Source: Rhizobium laguerreae
GTDB taxonomy: Bacteria; Pseudomonadota; Alphaproteobacteria; Rhizobiales; Rhizobiaceae
Assembly: GCF_002008165.1 (NCBI RefSeq)
Contig: NZ_MRDM01000030.1
Coordinates: forward strand, 248,001 to 312,000
DNA: 64,000 nucleotides
Direction of reading: 5' to 3'
Shown: positions 35,297-43,815 of the stretch, piece after piece
How the letters are laid out: each line of letters opens with the position of its first letter
Numbering within the stretch: position 1 is the first letter of the stretch
The notes under the pieces: model-generated
Database searches by the model: none
Told to the model about the DNA's origin: nothing
What the model saw: only the letters and a program-made list of their open reading frames with translations
Position numbers and translations under genes: made by a program

Positions 35297-35405
35297 ACGC
35301 CAAGCGCAATTCTGTGAGACTTTTTGACCTGAGATCAACAGCTTCAGGTTGATAAAAAGCTGATCGTCGATGATCTTTCTAGTTAAAGCTTCAAGGGCGG
35401 CACAA

Positions 35406-35424
35406 CAGGGCGGCAGCCGCCCTG
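35406..35424. terminator. Strong G+C hairpin between XRE gene and GH15 gene
   Basis: CAGGGCGGC (35406-35414), one base, then GCCGCCCTG (35416-35424): a 9-bp perfect stem. No U-tract follows, so it may be a factor-dependent terminator or an mRNA-stability hairpin. The 327-base region 35297-35623 otherwise shows no gene; an open frame continues upstream of the GH15 start but has no signal peptide or family match. Confidence 0.45.
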
Positions 35425-35609
35425 CCCTCGCCGCCGCAGAGACGTTGTTTTCACTCTCAACGCAGAAGGGTCGTTGGCGCCGGCTTTTGACGTGAAATAC
35501 GCTGGACGGAAATTATCGAAAAACGCATCGCCACCCATTCGGCCGCAAAATTTTTCCCATCCGGGTCCGGAATATTTTCTCGATCTGGTCCCGGCAAGCC
35601 TCAACCGAT

Positions 35610-35657
35610 TTTGGAGTCAGTCAATGACAGTTGCGCTTTGGAGTCAGTCAATGACAG
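35610..35657 (+). repeat. In-frame tandem duplication of ribosome site and start codon
   Basis: Two identical 21-base copies (35610-35630 and 35637-35657), period 27 bases, each containing GGAGTC followed by CA-ATG-ACAG. Each copy carries a Shine-Dalgarno-like GGAG and an ATG in the same reading frame, so the GH15 gene has two equivalent translation starts nine codons apart (35624 and 35651). Confidence 0.85.
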
Positions 35658-37051
35658 GTGCGAACCCGGCCCATATCGGTGCCAACGCGCCTACCGTCAA
35701 ACCGCGGCCTGCCTTCGCGCAGACCGACCTGGTCGCGTTGTCGCGCTATTTTTCTCTTCTGATGATGCGCAACATCACAAGCGATGGCTATGTCATCGAG
35801 GATCCCACATCGCCCGGCGTCTTCTCTGCCCCCGGCTGCGTCATCGCCGCACCCTCCTATCCAGCGAACACGCCTGGGGTCGACCAAGACTATGTTTTCA
35901 ACTGGGTCCGCGACGGGGCGATTACGGCAATCGAGATCGCGCTTGCCGGCTTGCTGCCCGTTCCGGGCGGAGTTTTGCCGAGCCTGGTCGACTACGTGAA
36001 CTTCGCCGCGCTCTGCCAGGCGAATGCGAAGAATTCCGACACCGTCACACTTGGCCACGCCTGCTTCACCATCACCGGCGAGGTTCGTCCGTGGTCGGAG
36101 CAGAATGACGGGCCGGCCATTCAGTCGATTGCGATCCTGACCCTGTTCGATCAGCTGGACGGCGCCACGCAGACGATCGCCAAACAACTGGTCCAGGCCA
36201 ACCTCGCTTATCTTCTCGAAGTTTACCAGAACAAGACCACAAATCTCTGGGAGGAATATGAGGGCTATTCGTTTTTCGCAAGAGCCGTACAGCTGCGCTT
36301 TTTCCGGGAAATTTCCACAAACACGATCGGTATTGCGGTGCCTGTCGGGGTGGCCGACGCCATCTCCTGGCTGGAAAGCCAACTGGCAACCCACTGGAAC
36401 GGGCAGCTCTATGTGAGCATTCTGGATGCCGCGGATCAAGCCGGTTACGACGCGAATATCGATATCGTCTCTTCGGTCTGCTATGGCGGGATCGAGCCAA
36501 CCGATACCAAGCTTCTGGCAACGGCGGCCATCCTGCGGCGCCAGTGGGCCGATCCTTCGTCTTCGAACTATTACCCGGTCAATGGCGCCGACGCGGCCAA
36601 CGGGCTCGGACCACTCTTGGGGCGCTATCCAGGCGACCATTACGATGGCGATGTGGCGGCGCCGGTTGCCGGCGGGCATCCCTGGGCTCTGTGCACCGCC
36701 AACTTCGCCGAGTTTCAATATCGGCTTGCCAATGCCATCGATTCCAGCGGCGCTATCGCCCTCGATCAGTTCTCCGAACCCTTCTTCGCGGAACTGGGAC
36801 TTGGCGCATCCAGCAGCGCCGCCGACGCGTCGGCTGCCTTGCGGGCTTCGTCTGACGCCATGCTGCGCGCCATCGTCTATCACAGCGATCACTATGAGCT
36901 GAGCGAACAGTTCGATGGAACCGTTGGCTACGAGAAAAGCGTCCGGAATCTGACCTGGAGCTACGCCTCCTTTCTCTCGGCAGTCAGAGCCCGCGCCGCC
37001 GCCCCGGCCGCCAAGTCCAAACCCCGAAACTCTCGCGGCCCGAAATCATGA
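35624..37051 (+). CDS. GH15 glucoamylase (fungal-type)
   Basis: 475 residues from ATG 35624 (or 466 from ATG 35651). It matches fungal-type glycoside hydrolase family 15: DQDYVFNWVRDGAITAIE, general acid in LWEEYEGYSFFARAVQ, and general base Glu in LSEQFDG followed by NLTWSYASFLSA. It releases glucose from the non-reducing ends of alpha-glucans. No signal peptide is visible from either start, so it would be cytoplasmic, which is unusual for this type. It opens the plus-strand cluster, 95 bases before the GMC gene. Confidence 0.85.
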   Translation: MTVALWSQSMTGANPAHIGANAPTVKPRPAFAQTDLVALSRYFSLLMMRNITSDGYVIEDPTSPGVFSAPGCVIAAPSYPANTPGVDQDYVFNWVRDGAITAIEIALAGLLPVPGGVLPSLVDYVNFAALCQANAKNSDTVTLGHACFTITGEVRPWSEQNDGPAIQSIAILTLFDQLDGATQTIAKQLVQANLAYLLEVYQNKTTNLWEEYEGYSFFARAVQLRFFREISTNTIGIAVPVGVADAISWLESQLATHWNGQLYVSILDAADQAGYDANIDIVSSVCYGGIEPTDTKLLATAAILRRQWADPSSSNYYPVNGADAANGLGPLLGRYPGDHYDGDVAAPVAGGHPWALCTANFAEFQYRLANAIDSSGAIALDQFSEPFFAELGLGASSSAADASAALRASSDAMLRAIVYHSDHYELSEQFDGTVGYEKSVRNLTWSYASFLSAVRARAAAPAAKSKPRNSRGPKS

Positions 37052-37146
37052 CGATTGAAGGCCGCAGGGCCTGAAATCTCGATCGAGTCCAGAACGGCAT
37101 GGTTCGCAAAGCTGATGCAGCTTTCCGGGATTAATGGAGGACCAAA

Positions 37147-39018
37147 GTGCTTTTTCCCCTCGAATCGGCGATAAGAGCCGATGCCAAGACCGTCGCAGAG
37201 TCTGGCGACTACGATATCGTGATCGTCGGCAGCGGCATTTCCGGAGCAATCATTGCCAAGCAGGCTGCGGAAGCGGGCAAACGTGTCCTTATCCTTGAAG
37301 CCGGAACCGGTTCCAATGTCACTCTGGCAGGCTATGACAATCTGCTGACGACTTTCTATTCGGCAGCCTCCAAGGACAACCAGTCGCCCTTTCCGCTGAA
37401 TGCGAACGCGGCCATACCCCGCAGCCCGCAGCTTCGCAAGCTGCAGGCGGGGGAAACCGATAGCTCGAACTATATCGTTCAATCCGGCCCTTACGTCAGT
37501 GATACGGTATATACCCGTATTTTTGGCGGAACGACCATGCACTGGGAGGCGAAAACGCCCCGCCTGCTTCGCTCCGATTTCAAGACGCGCACCATTTTCG
37601 GCCACGGGCTGGACTGGCCGCTGAGCTTTGAGGAAGTCGAGGAGGATTACCGCCTGGCCGAGCGGGAAATCGGCGTATCGGCGAATGTCGAAGATCAGCA
37701 ATATCTCGGGCAGACCTTCCCGGACGACTATGTCTTTCCCATGCGCGGCCTGCCGCTTTCCTATCTGGATCAGCAGGTCAACAAGGGCATCGAAGGCACC
37801 AGCGTCAAACTTTACGACAAGACCTATCCCCTGAAGGTCAGGCCCTATCCGCAGGGTCGCAATGGCATACCCAACCCGGCCTATGACGAAGGGAAGGGCT
37901 ACCGTCCAATCGGCGCCGTTGATACGCATCAGGTCGAAGAGGGCGGCCGGTGCCAAGGCAACACCAACTGCGTACCGCTCTGTCCCGTGCAAGCGCGCTA
38001 CCACTCCGGCAAAACGCTCGCCAAGGCGTTCGCTGCAAACGGGAATGGCGGCGAGCGGCTTGTCGAACTGCTGCCGCAGGCGGTCGCATCGAAGGTCAAC
38101 ATCGATCCGGATAGCGGGAAAGTCCGCTCTCTCGAGGTCAAGATTTACAAGGACCCGGCCTCACCGGCTCACGAGACCATCACCGTCAAGGGCAAGGTTT
38201 TCGTGCTAGCGGCAGGCGCCATCGAAACCGCGCGTCTTATGCTGGCCTCCGGCCTGCGCAGCACCAGCGGTCTTGTCGGACGCAATCTGATGGACCACGC
38301 CTACCTGCTGAACTGGGCGCTGATGCCTGAGATCTGCGGCACGATGCGCGGAACCAGCTCGACGGGCGGTATCGTCGACCTGCGGGACGGCCCTTTCCGG
38401 GAAAAGCAGGCCGCCTTCGCCATCGATATCCATAACGACGGCTGGGGTTGGGCCACGGGTGCGCCGACCTCCGACCTTCTGGAACTGGTGGATAATCGCA
38501 ACCTCTACGGCGCGGATCTTCGGCGCGGCATGGTCGACCAGGTTTCGCGGCAGTTGCTGCTGGCGTTCATGATCGAGGTCATGCCCGTCGAAAGCAACCG
38601 CATCTTGGTGGATCCGCAATATACCGATGCTCTGGGCAACATGCGGCCCATCCTGTCCTTCACGGTTCCGGAATATACCATGAAGGGTGCCGCCTATGGC
38701 CGCCAGTTTGCGCGCACCGTCTTTACCCGCCTAGGCGCGCAGGACCATACCCATTACGACCCCAGCGATTTCGGCTATGTGGCCTATGAGGGACAAGGCT
38801 ATGCGATCCGCGGCGGCAATCATCTGGCCGGCACCCATATCATGGGAACGACGAAGACCAATTCCGTCGTGGACAAGAACCAGCGCAGCTGGGACCACGA
38901 AAACCTCTATCTCGTGGGCGGCGGCAGCATGCCGACGATCGGCACGGCCAATGTCACCTTGACGCTGGCCGCCATGTGCTTCCGAAGCGGTCGCGACATT
39001 CTGAAGTCTCTGCATTGA
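37147..39018 (+). CDS. GMC family FAD-dependent sugar oxidoreductase
   Basis: 623 residues from GTG 37147 with GGAGG upstream. FAD-binding IVGSGISGAIIAKQAAEAGK and E in LILEAGTG, then a GMC core and C-terminal HLAGTHIMGTT with PTIGTANVTLTLA. A Cys cluster (GRCQGNTNCVPLCPVQA, C-x5-C-x3-C) resembles the iron-sulfur region of FAD sugar dehydrogenases. No twin-arginine signal. It probably pairs with the small subunit-like protein at 40215 to oxidise a sugar or glycoside hydroxyl, as in glucoside-3-dehydrogenases. The substrate is inferred only. Confidence 0.82.
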   Translation: MLFPLESAIRADAKTVAESGDYDIVIVGSGISGAIIAKQAAEAGKRVLILEAGTGSNVTLAGYDNLLTTFYSAASKDNQSPFPLNANAAIPRSPQLRKLQAGETDSSNYIVQSGPYVSDTVYTRIFGGTTMHWEAKTPRLLRSDFKTRTIFGHGLDWPLSFEEVEEDYRLAEREIGVSANVEDQQYLGQTFPDDYVFPMRGLPLSYLDQQVNKGIEGTSVKLYDKTYPLKVRPYPQGRNGIPNPAYDEGKGYRPIGAVDTHQVEEGGRCQGNTNCVPLCPVQARYHSGKTLAKAFAANGNGGERLVELLPQAVASKVNIDPDSGKVRSLEVKIYKDPASPAHETITVKGKVFVLAAGAIETARLMLASGLRSTSGLVGRNLMDHAYLLNWALMPEICGTMRGTSSTGGIVDLRDGPFREKQAAFAIDIHNDGWGWATGAPTSDLLELVDNRNLYGADLRRGMVDQVSRQLLLAFMIEVMPVESNRILVDPQYTDALGNMRPILSFTVPEYTMKGAAYGRQFARTVFTRLGAQDHTHYDPSDFGYVAYEGQGYAIRGGNHLAGTHIMGTTKTNSVVDKNQRSWDHENLYLVGGGSMPTIGTANVTLTLAAMCFRSGRDILKSLH

Positions 39019-39099
39019 ACGAACACCGGCATCCGCTGCGCAGAACCGATGCGACACGAAGCCGGCCGGTGCACTCAACTTATTTCATGGAGCTTGAGC

Positions 39100-40218
39100 A
39101 TGGATTCCCGCAGTATCAAGACGCTCGATGAGCTGAAAGAGTTTCTCTACCGGGCGATGCAGCTCGAACATGCGACGATTCCGCCGTATCTTACGGCGCT
39201 TTACTCGATCAAGCCCGGCGTCAACCAGGATGCGACCCAGGTTCTGCGCGTGATCGTCGTGGAAGAAATGCTGCATCTGACCATCGCGGCCAATATTCTT
39301 AATGCCATCGGCGGCAAGCCGGATCTTGTCAGGCCGGACTTCGTAGCCAGCTATCCGGCCGCCCTGCCGGACGGCGAGACCGATTTCAAGGTGGGCATCC
39401 AGGCATTCGGCCGTGAGGCGCTGGCGACTTTCCTGAAAATCGAGCGGCCGGCCCAGCGTCCTGAACATCTCGTCGGCAAGGGCCTGATGTACCGCAAAAC
39501 TCCCGCCGACATCACCGCGCTTGCCAGCCATCCGAGCCATGAGGACCTCCATTTCTACAGTATCGGCGAGTTCTACTCGGCCATTGCGGAAGGCATCAAA
39601 TATCTGGAAGCTGAAGCGCATGGGGCGGGCACAACTATCTTTACCGGCGACAGGTCGCGCCAGATCACCTCGGAATATTATTACTCCGGCGGCGGCGAGC
39701 TGTTTCCCGTGACCGATCTGAAAAGCGCCTTGGAAGCCATCGAGCTCATCATCGAACAGGGCGAGGGCGACGGCGGCGGTATCTACGACGACAACGACCA
39801 CGAACTGGCCCATTACTATCGTTTCGAGGAGCTGGTCAAAGGCCGCTACTACCAGAAGGGCGACCAGCCCGGCCAGCCCACGGGTCCGCACTTACAGGTC
39901 GATTGGGAGGGCGCCTATCCCATAAAAGAGAACCTGAAAGTAAAAGATATACTCGTAGGTTCGGAACTGCGTGAGGCGGCGATCGCCTTCAACACGCGCT
40001 ATGGGGAATTTCTCCAGCTTTTGACGCGTGCCTATAACGGCCAGCCCAGCCTGCTGCTGGAAGCCGTTCCGATGATGTTCGAATTCCGCAACATGATCCT
40101 CGAACTCATCCGCAATCCCCTGCCGAAGCATCCCGGTAAGAACGGCAGCCCCACCTATGAGATCCCCGGCCGTATGACACAGCCAGCCGTCACCCGGCAA
40201 AAGGAGGTGAACGCATGA
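39100..40218 (+). CDS. Ferritin-like protein, VioB/iminophenyl-pyruvate-dimer-synthase type
   Basis: 372 residues from ATG 39100. N-terminal ferritin-like domain with metal ligands in MQLEHATIPPYL and VVEEMLHLTIAANIL, plus later E-rich helices (IGEFYSAIAEGIKYLEAEA). The family is named after VioB, which couples indole-pyruvate imines, but many members are of unknown function. It lies between the GMC oxidoreductase and its probable small subunit and is coupled to the latter by ATGA overlap. A diiron or haem-free oxidative step is possible. Confidence 0.78.
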   Translation: MDSRSIKTLDELKEFLYRAMQLEHATIPPYLTALYSIKPGVNQDATQVLRVIVVEEMLHLTIAANILNAIGGKPDLVRPDFVASYPAALPDGETDFKVGIQAFGREALATFLKIERPAQRPEHLVGKGLMYRKTPADITALASHPSHEDLHFYSIGEFYSAIAEGIKYLEAEAHGAGTTIFTGDRSRQITSEYYYSGGGELFPVTDLKSALEAIELIIEQGEGDGGGIYDDNDHELAHYYRFEELVKGRYYQKGDQPGQPTGPHLQVDWEGAYPIKENLKVKDILVGSELREAAIAFNTRYGEFLQLLTRAYNGQPSLLLEAVPMMFEFRNMILELIRNPLPKHPGKNGSPTYEIPGRMTQPAVTRQKEVNA

Positions 40219-40703
40219 GCAGCCGTTTCGAACCATTTCTGGGTCTCTCCGTCGAATTGACGGCCTTCTCCTACTTCGATCTTCTGGGAACCGGCCTGGC
40301 GGAACGCTATCTCGCCACGCTCGACAAGGTGGTCGGGAGCGAGATCACCGACACGTTGCTGGCCGCTTTCACCGCCCTGCCGCCGCCGGAAGGTGAGGCC
40401 CGTATCCAGGCCGTGCGCACGACCATTCTCGGCAATGAATTGCTGGGAGACGTGGCCCGCGCACTGATCAAGCTCTGGTATTCCGGCACATGGTTCGAGT
40501 TGTCCACCGCCTGGACGGAGCGCTTTGGCCCCAGGCCTGCGAATATCACCTTCGTCGTATCTCCCGATGCCTATGTCGAGGGCCTGCTCTGGAAGGCGAT
40601 CGGAGCCCACCCTGCAGGCGCCAAGGGGCCTGGTTTCGGCTCCTGGGCCTCTCCGCCGAAAATTCCGGCTTTTTCCGGCTCTCGATTCCAAAACCTGACC
40701 TGA
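40215..40703 (+). CDS. Gluconate-2-dehydrogenase subunit 3-like small protein
   Basis: 162 residues resembling the small subunits that accompany membrane FAD sugar dehydrogenases (sorbitol/gluconate type): FLGLSVELTAFSYFDLLGTGLAERYLATL, LLGDVARALIKLWYSGTW, and the end PPKIPAFSGSRF. No twin-arginine signal is visible, unlike the classic subunit. It supports the idea that the GMC protein at 37147 works as a two-subunit dehydrogenase. Confidence 0.7.
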   Translation: MSSRFEPFLGLSVELTAFSYFDLLGTGLAERYLATLDKVVGSEITDTLLAAFTALPPPEGEARIQAVRTTILGNELLGDVARALIKLWYSGTWFELSTAWTERFGPRPANITFVVSPDAYVEGLLWKAIGAHPAGAKGPGFGSWASPPKIPAFSGSRFQNLT

Positions 40704-40742
40704 CGCCGCTTCCGTTTGTCTTCAAAGAACTGGATCATTGCC

Positions 40743-41681
40743 ATGACGACACATCTGCATCGACTGACGCCCGACAAGGTCTGGCTCGGTGTCATCCCCA
40801 CGCTCTGGTGGAATGACGATTTCATCAACATCGACATCGGCATCCCCTACGAGCAGGCTCTGAGTGAAATGGCGCTCGCCGGTTATGTCGGATGCGGCGT
40901 CGGGCATAAGTATCCGACAGACCCGAAAATACTGCGGCCTGTCCTCGAACTCAGGGGATTGCGGATTTCCGAGCCTTGGGTGAGCACCTACTTCACCATC
41001 AAGGCGATGAATCGTCATACGCTTGAAGACGTCGATGCTCAGCTCGACTTCCTCGAAGCCATGGAAGGCGGCAGCGACGATCCGCGCAGGGCGGATCTTG
41101 TCGTCGCCGAGTTTGGCGGGGCGGTCAATCCGCTTCCAGTCGCTCTGTTTCCGAATTGCCCCGAATTCTCCGAGGACGAGTGGAAACAGCTGATCGAGGG
41201 CCTGCATGCAGCCGGAGAGAAAGCCAGGGCCCGCAACCGCCGGCTCTGCTATCACCCGCATCTCGGAACCGGGGTGATGAAGACGGAGGCGATCCACCGG
41301 CTCATGGACGAGACGGATCCTCGCCTGGTCAACATGCTGCTCGATACCGCGCACCAGGCGGCTGCCGGCGTCGATCCGCTGGCGCTGGCCAGAAAATACG
41401 CCCACCGCATTAAGCATGTACATCTGAAAGACATTCGCGCCAAGGTGGTTACGAAGATTCACACCGGAGAATTGTCCTTCCAGCAAGGGATCGAGGCGGG
41501 GATCTTCACCGTGCCGGGCGACGGCTCCATAGAGACCTTTCCGGAAATCCTCGATGCGTTGGCCGAGGCGGATTTCGCCGGCTGGATCTGCATCGAGGCG
41601 GAGCAGGACCCGGCCAAGGCCAATCCGCTGCAATACGCGAAAATGGGCCGCGAATATCTGCGCAAGCTGCTTGGATGGTAG
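40743..41681 (+). CDS. TIM-barrel sugar isomerase/epimerase, IolE-like
   Basis: 312 residues of the AP-endonuclease-2/xylose-isomerase-like fold, close to inosose dehydratase IolE: LGVIPTLWWNDDF, CYHPHLGTGV, NMLLDTAHQAAAG, HVHLKDIR and CIEAEQDP supply metal ligands. IolE dehydrates keto-inositol; relatives act on 3-keto sugars and glycosides. In this cluster it probably eliminates or isomerises a keto product of the GMC enzyme. Confidence 0.85.
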   Translation: MTTHLHRLTPDKVWLGVIPTLWWNDDFINIDIGIPYEQALSEMALAGYVGCGVGHKYPTDPKILRPVLELRGLRISEPWVSTYFTIKAMNRHTLEDVDAQLDFLEAMEGGSDDPRRADLVVAEFGGAVNPLPVALFPNCPEFSEDEWKQLIEGLHAAGEKARARNRRLCYHPHLGTGVMKTEAIHRLMDETDPRLVNMLLDTAHQAAAGVDPLALARKYAHRIKHVHLKDIRAKVVTKIHTGELSFQQGIEAGIFTVPGDGSIETFPEILDALAEADFAGWICIEAEQDPAKANPLQYAKMGREYLRKLLGW

Positions 41682-41809
41682 CCCGGCGCGGACCATTTGT
41701 TTCAGCCCGATGGCGATGTGAAGGAGGCGGGGACGGATCTCGCCTCATCACAATGCCGGGCGAGACATCATCCTGAACCACGCATTACCGGATAGCGACA
41801 GCTGGAGCG

Positions 41810-42838
41810 ATGAAGATGGAAGAGGCACGCAGGCGAGATATATATTTCAGCTTCTTTATGTTTACAGCCGACTTGAGGCCGAATGACGCGGGCTATACAC
41901 AGGTTCTCGTCAGACATCTGAAAGCTCTGACCGAGATTGGCTACACGGGCTTCGATGTGCATATCGCCCCGGGACCGGCCCATGTCGGTCATCATGCTGA
42001 GGTCGAAAGCTACATCAGCCTCAGACGAGCCTTCGATCAGGCCGGCTTCCGGGATGTGAAGTTCACAACCAATGTGGGGACCACACGAACCTTCGATCCG
42101 ACCTCGCCCTACGAGGAACAGCGAAAGCAGGCTCTGTCCTATCTCAAATCCCGCGTCGACATCACCTCGGTGCTGGGCGGGGAGAATACGATCATGTCAG
42201 GGCCGTTCCTCTACCCCTATGGCATCTTTCCGCTGACGGATGACGGTGAAGGGATATGGAGCGACGCGCTTCAGGATTGGATGAAGCCGCGCTACGCGGC
42301 GGCGGCCTCCATCTTCCGAGAATTGGCGCAATATTCCGCCGAGAAGCGGGTGAAGCTCGCCATCGAACCCGTCAAGAATTGGGAAACGCCCGGGCCGACA
42401 ATGGTCTCGGAAGTGCTGAATTTTCTCGAAAGCGCCGACATTCCGGTCTCTGGCGTCACGATCGATACAGCCCAGGTCGTGATGGAAAGCCAGGGGCCGG
42501 CAATCTTCAGGAAAAATGTCGCCCGGGCCGCACAGCAAAGCCGGCTGAATTACGTTCATATCTCAGCGCCGGACCGGGGCGCTGTTAGAGATAGCTGGAT
42601 TCCCTGGGAGATTATGCTGGACGAAATCGAGCCGGTCTATTCCGGCCCTTATCTCGTCGAAGTCTTCAACGCTATTCCCCCCTTCGAGAGCTCGATGCGA
42701 ATGACGCGCAGACGCTTCTGGCGGCCCGGCGAGGACGCGCCGGAGGCGGGCGTCGACAGCGCGTACGACGTTGCGCGCGCAGCCCTGAGGACATTGGAGG
42801 AAAAGATCGCGTCCCACGGCCGACGATCTCATCCGTGA
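41810..42838 (+). CDS. TIM-barrel sugar isomerase/epimerase
   Basis: 342 residues. Xylose-isomerase-like barrel with ligands in LAIEPVKNWE, GVTIDTAQ, YVHISAPDRG and LVEVFNA, the usual E-D-H-E set. A second in-frame ATG at 41816 is better spaced from GGAG. It differs clearly from the IolE-like protein before it, so the two are not a recent duplication; they may catalyse successive steps. Confidence 0.83.
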   Translation: MKMEEARRRDIYFSFFMFTADLRPNDAGYTQVLVRHLKALTEIGYTGFDVHIAPGPAHVGHHAEVESYISLRRAFDQAGFRDVKFTTNVGTTRTFDPTSPYEEQRKQALSYLKSRVDITSVLGGENTIMSGPFLYPYGIFPLTDDGEGIWSDALQDWMKPRYAAAASIFRELAQYSAEKRVKLAIEPVKNWETPGPTMVSEVLNFLESADIPVSGVTIDTAQVVMESQGPAIFRKNVARAAQQSRLNYVHISAPDRGAVRDSWIPWEIMLDEIEPVYSGPYLVEVFNAIPPFESSMRMTRRRFWRPGEDAPEAGVDSAYDVARAALRTLEEKIASHGRRSHP

Positions 42839-42952
42839 TGGCGCTCCGGCGCGCATGTTGGAAACAGCCCGGGAATGCTGGGGAACCATATCTCCGCCAT
42901 CCCCAGGTGAACGTCAAACCTCAGCAAACGACCTTCAAACAGGGAGATACCG

Positions 42953-43777
42953 ATGGTGACGCAATTGCCGGAGCCCATTAAAATCGTCAGGCGAGCAGGC
43001 GATGTCCGTATTCATACTTTCATTTCAGCTTTCACGGATGACAATATCGCCAATGCAACGCACATCATCGAAAGCAGGAACAAGCTTGTTCTTGTCGATG
43101 GGCAATTCCTCGTTCCCTATGCGCTGCAATTCAGGGCATATGCCGACAGTATCGGCAAGGAGATCGACCGGATTTACCTGTCGCACAGGCACCCCGACCA
43201 TTGGTTCGGCCTGGGAGCCGCATTCAGCGACATTCCGATTCATGCATTGTCGGAAACGAAGGAGTTCCTGAGGCAGCATGGGCAGGATTCCCTGAATGAC
43301 CATTGGAAACTTGGCAACCTCGCTCCGACGAGCTTGGTAATTCCCGAAAAAACCGTCCGTGCCGGCCACGAGATCATCGACGGAGTCAAATACGTATTTG
43401 ATGAAGTCGTTGATACGGAGATCGATTTTCTCCTCACCATAGGTCTTCCGGATGTGGGCGTTTTTATTGCGCAAGACCTGATCTACAGCGGAACGCACCT
43501 TTATCTGACGAAATACATGGAGCATTGGATCGGGATTTTGCAGGGCATGCTGCTGTCCGACTATGAGCTGTTCCTTCCCGGTCATGGCTTTCCGGCTGAC
43601 AAAAACGAGGTTGCCAAAAATATAGAGTATTTGTCCGTCGCCATGGAGGCCGCCGGCAACGGCCTCACCAATGATGCTTTCAAGCGCTTCCTGCTGGAAA
43701 GATTTCCCGAACGAAAATGCCCCGGAATATTCGACATATACATACCGCGCTTATTCGATAACGCGAGCGAGTTCTAA
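42953..43777 (+). CDS. MBL-fold metallo-hydrolase
   Basis: 274 residues. Metal-binding SHRHPDHW (H78, H80, D82, H83), a His region in GTHLYL, Asp in FIAQDLIY, and LPGHGFPADKNE. No signal peptide. It may act as a lactonase, thioesterase or glyoxalase II-like enzyme. It follows the TIM-barrel genes and precedes the ThDP decarboxylase by 38 bases, so it is probably in the same operon. Confidence 0.8.
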   Translation: MVTQLPEPIKIVRRAGDVRIHTFISAFTDDNIANATHIIESRNKLVLVDGQFLVPYALQFRAYADSIGKEIDRIYLSHRHPDHWFGLGAAFSDIPIHALSETKEFLRQHGQDSLNDHWKLGNLAPTSLVIPEKTVRAGHEIIDGVKYVFDEVVDTEIDFLLTIGLPDVGVFIAQDLIYSGTHLYLTKYMEHWIGILQGMLLSDYELFLPGHGFPADKNEVAKNIEYLSVAMEAAGNGLTNDAFKRFLLERFPERKCPGIFDIYIPRLFDNASEF

Positions 43778-43815
43778 TATTCGTCAATTCTCGTTAGCAG
43801 GGGAGCCGCTGGAAC

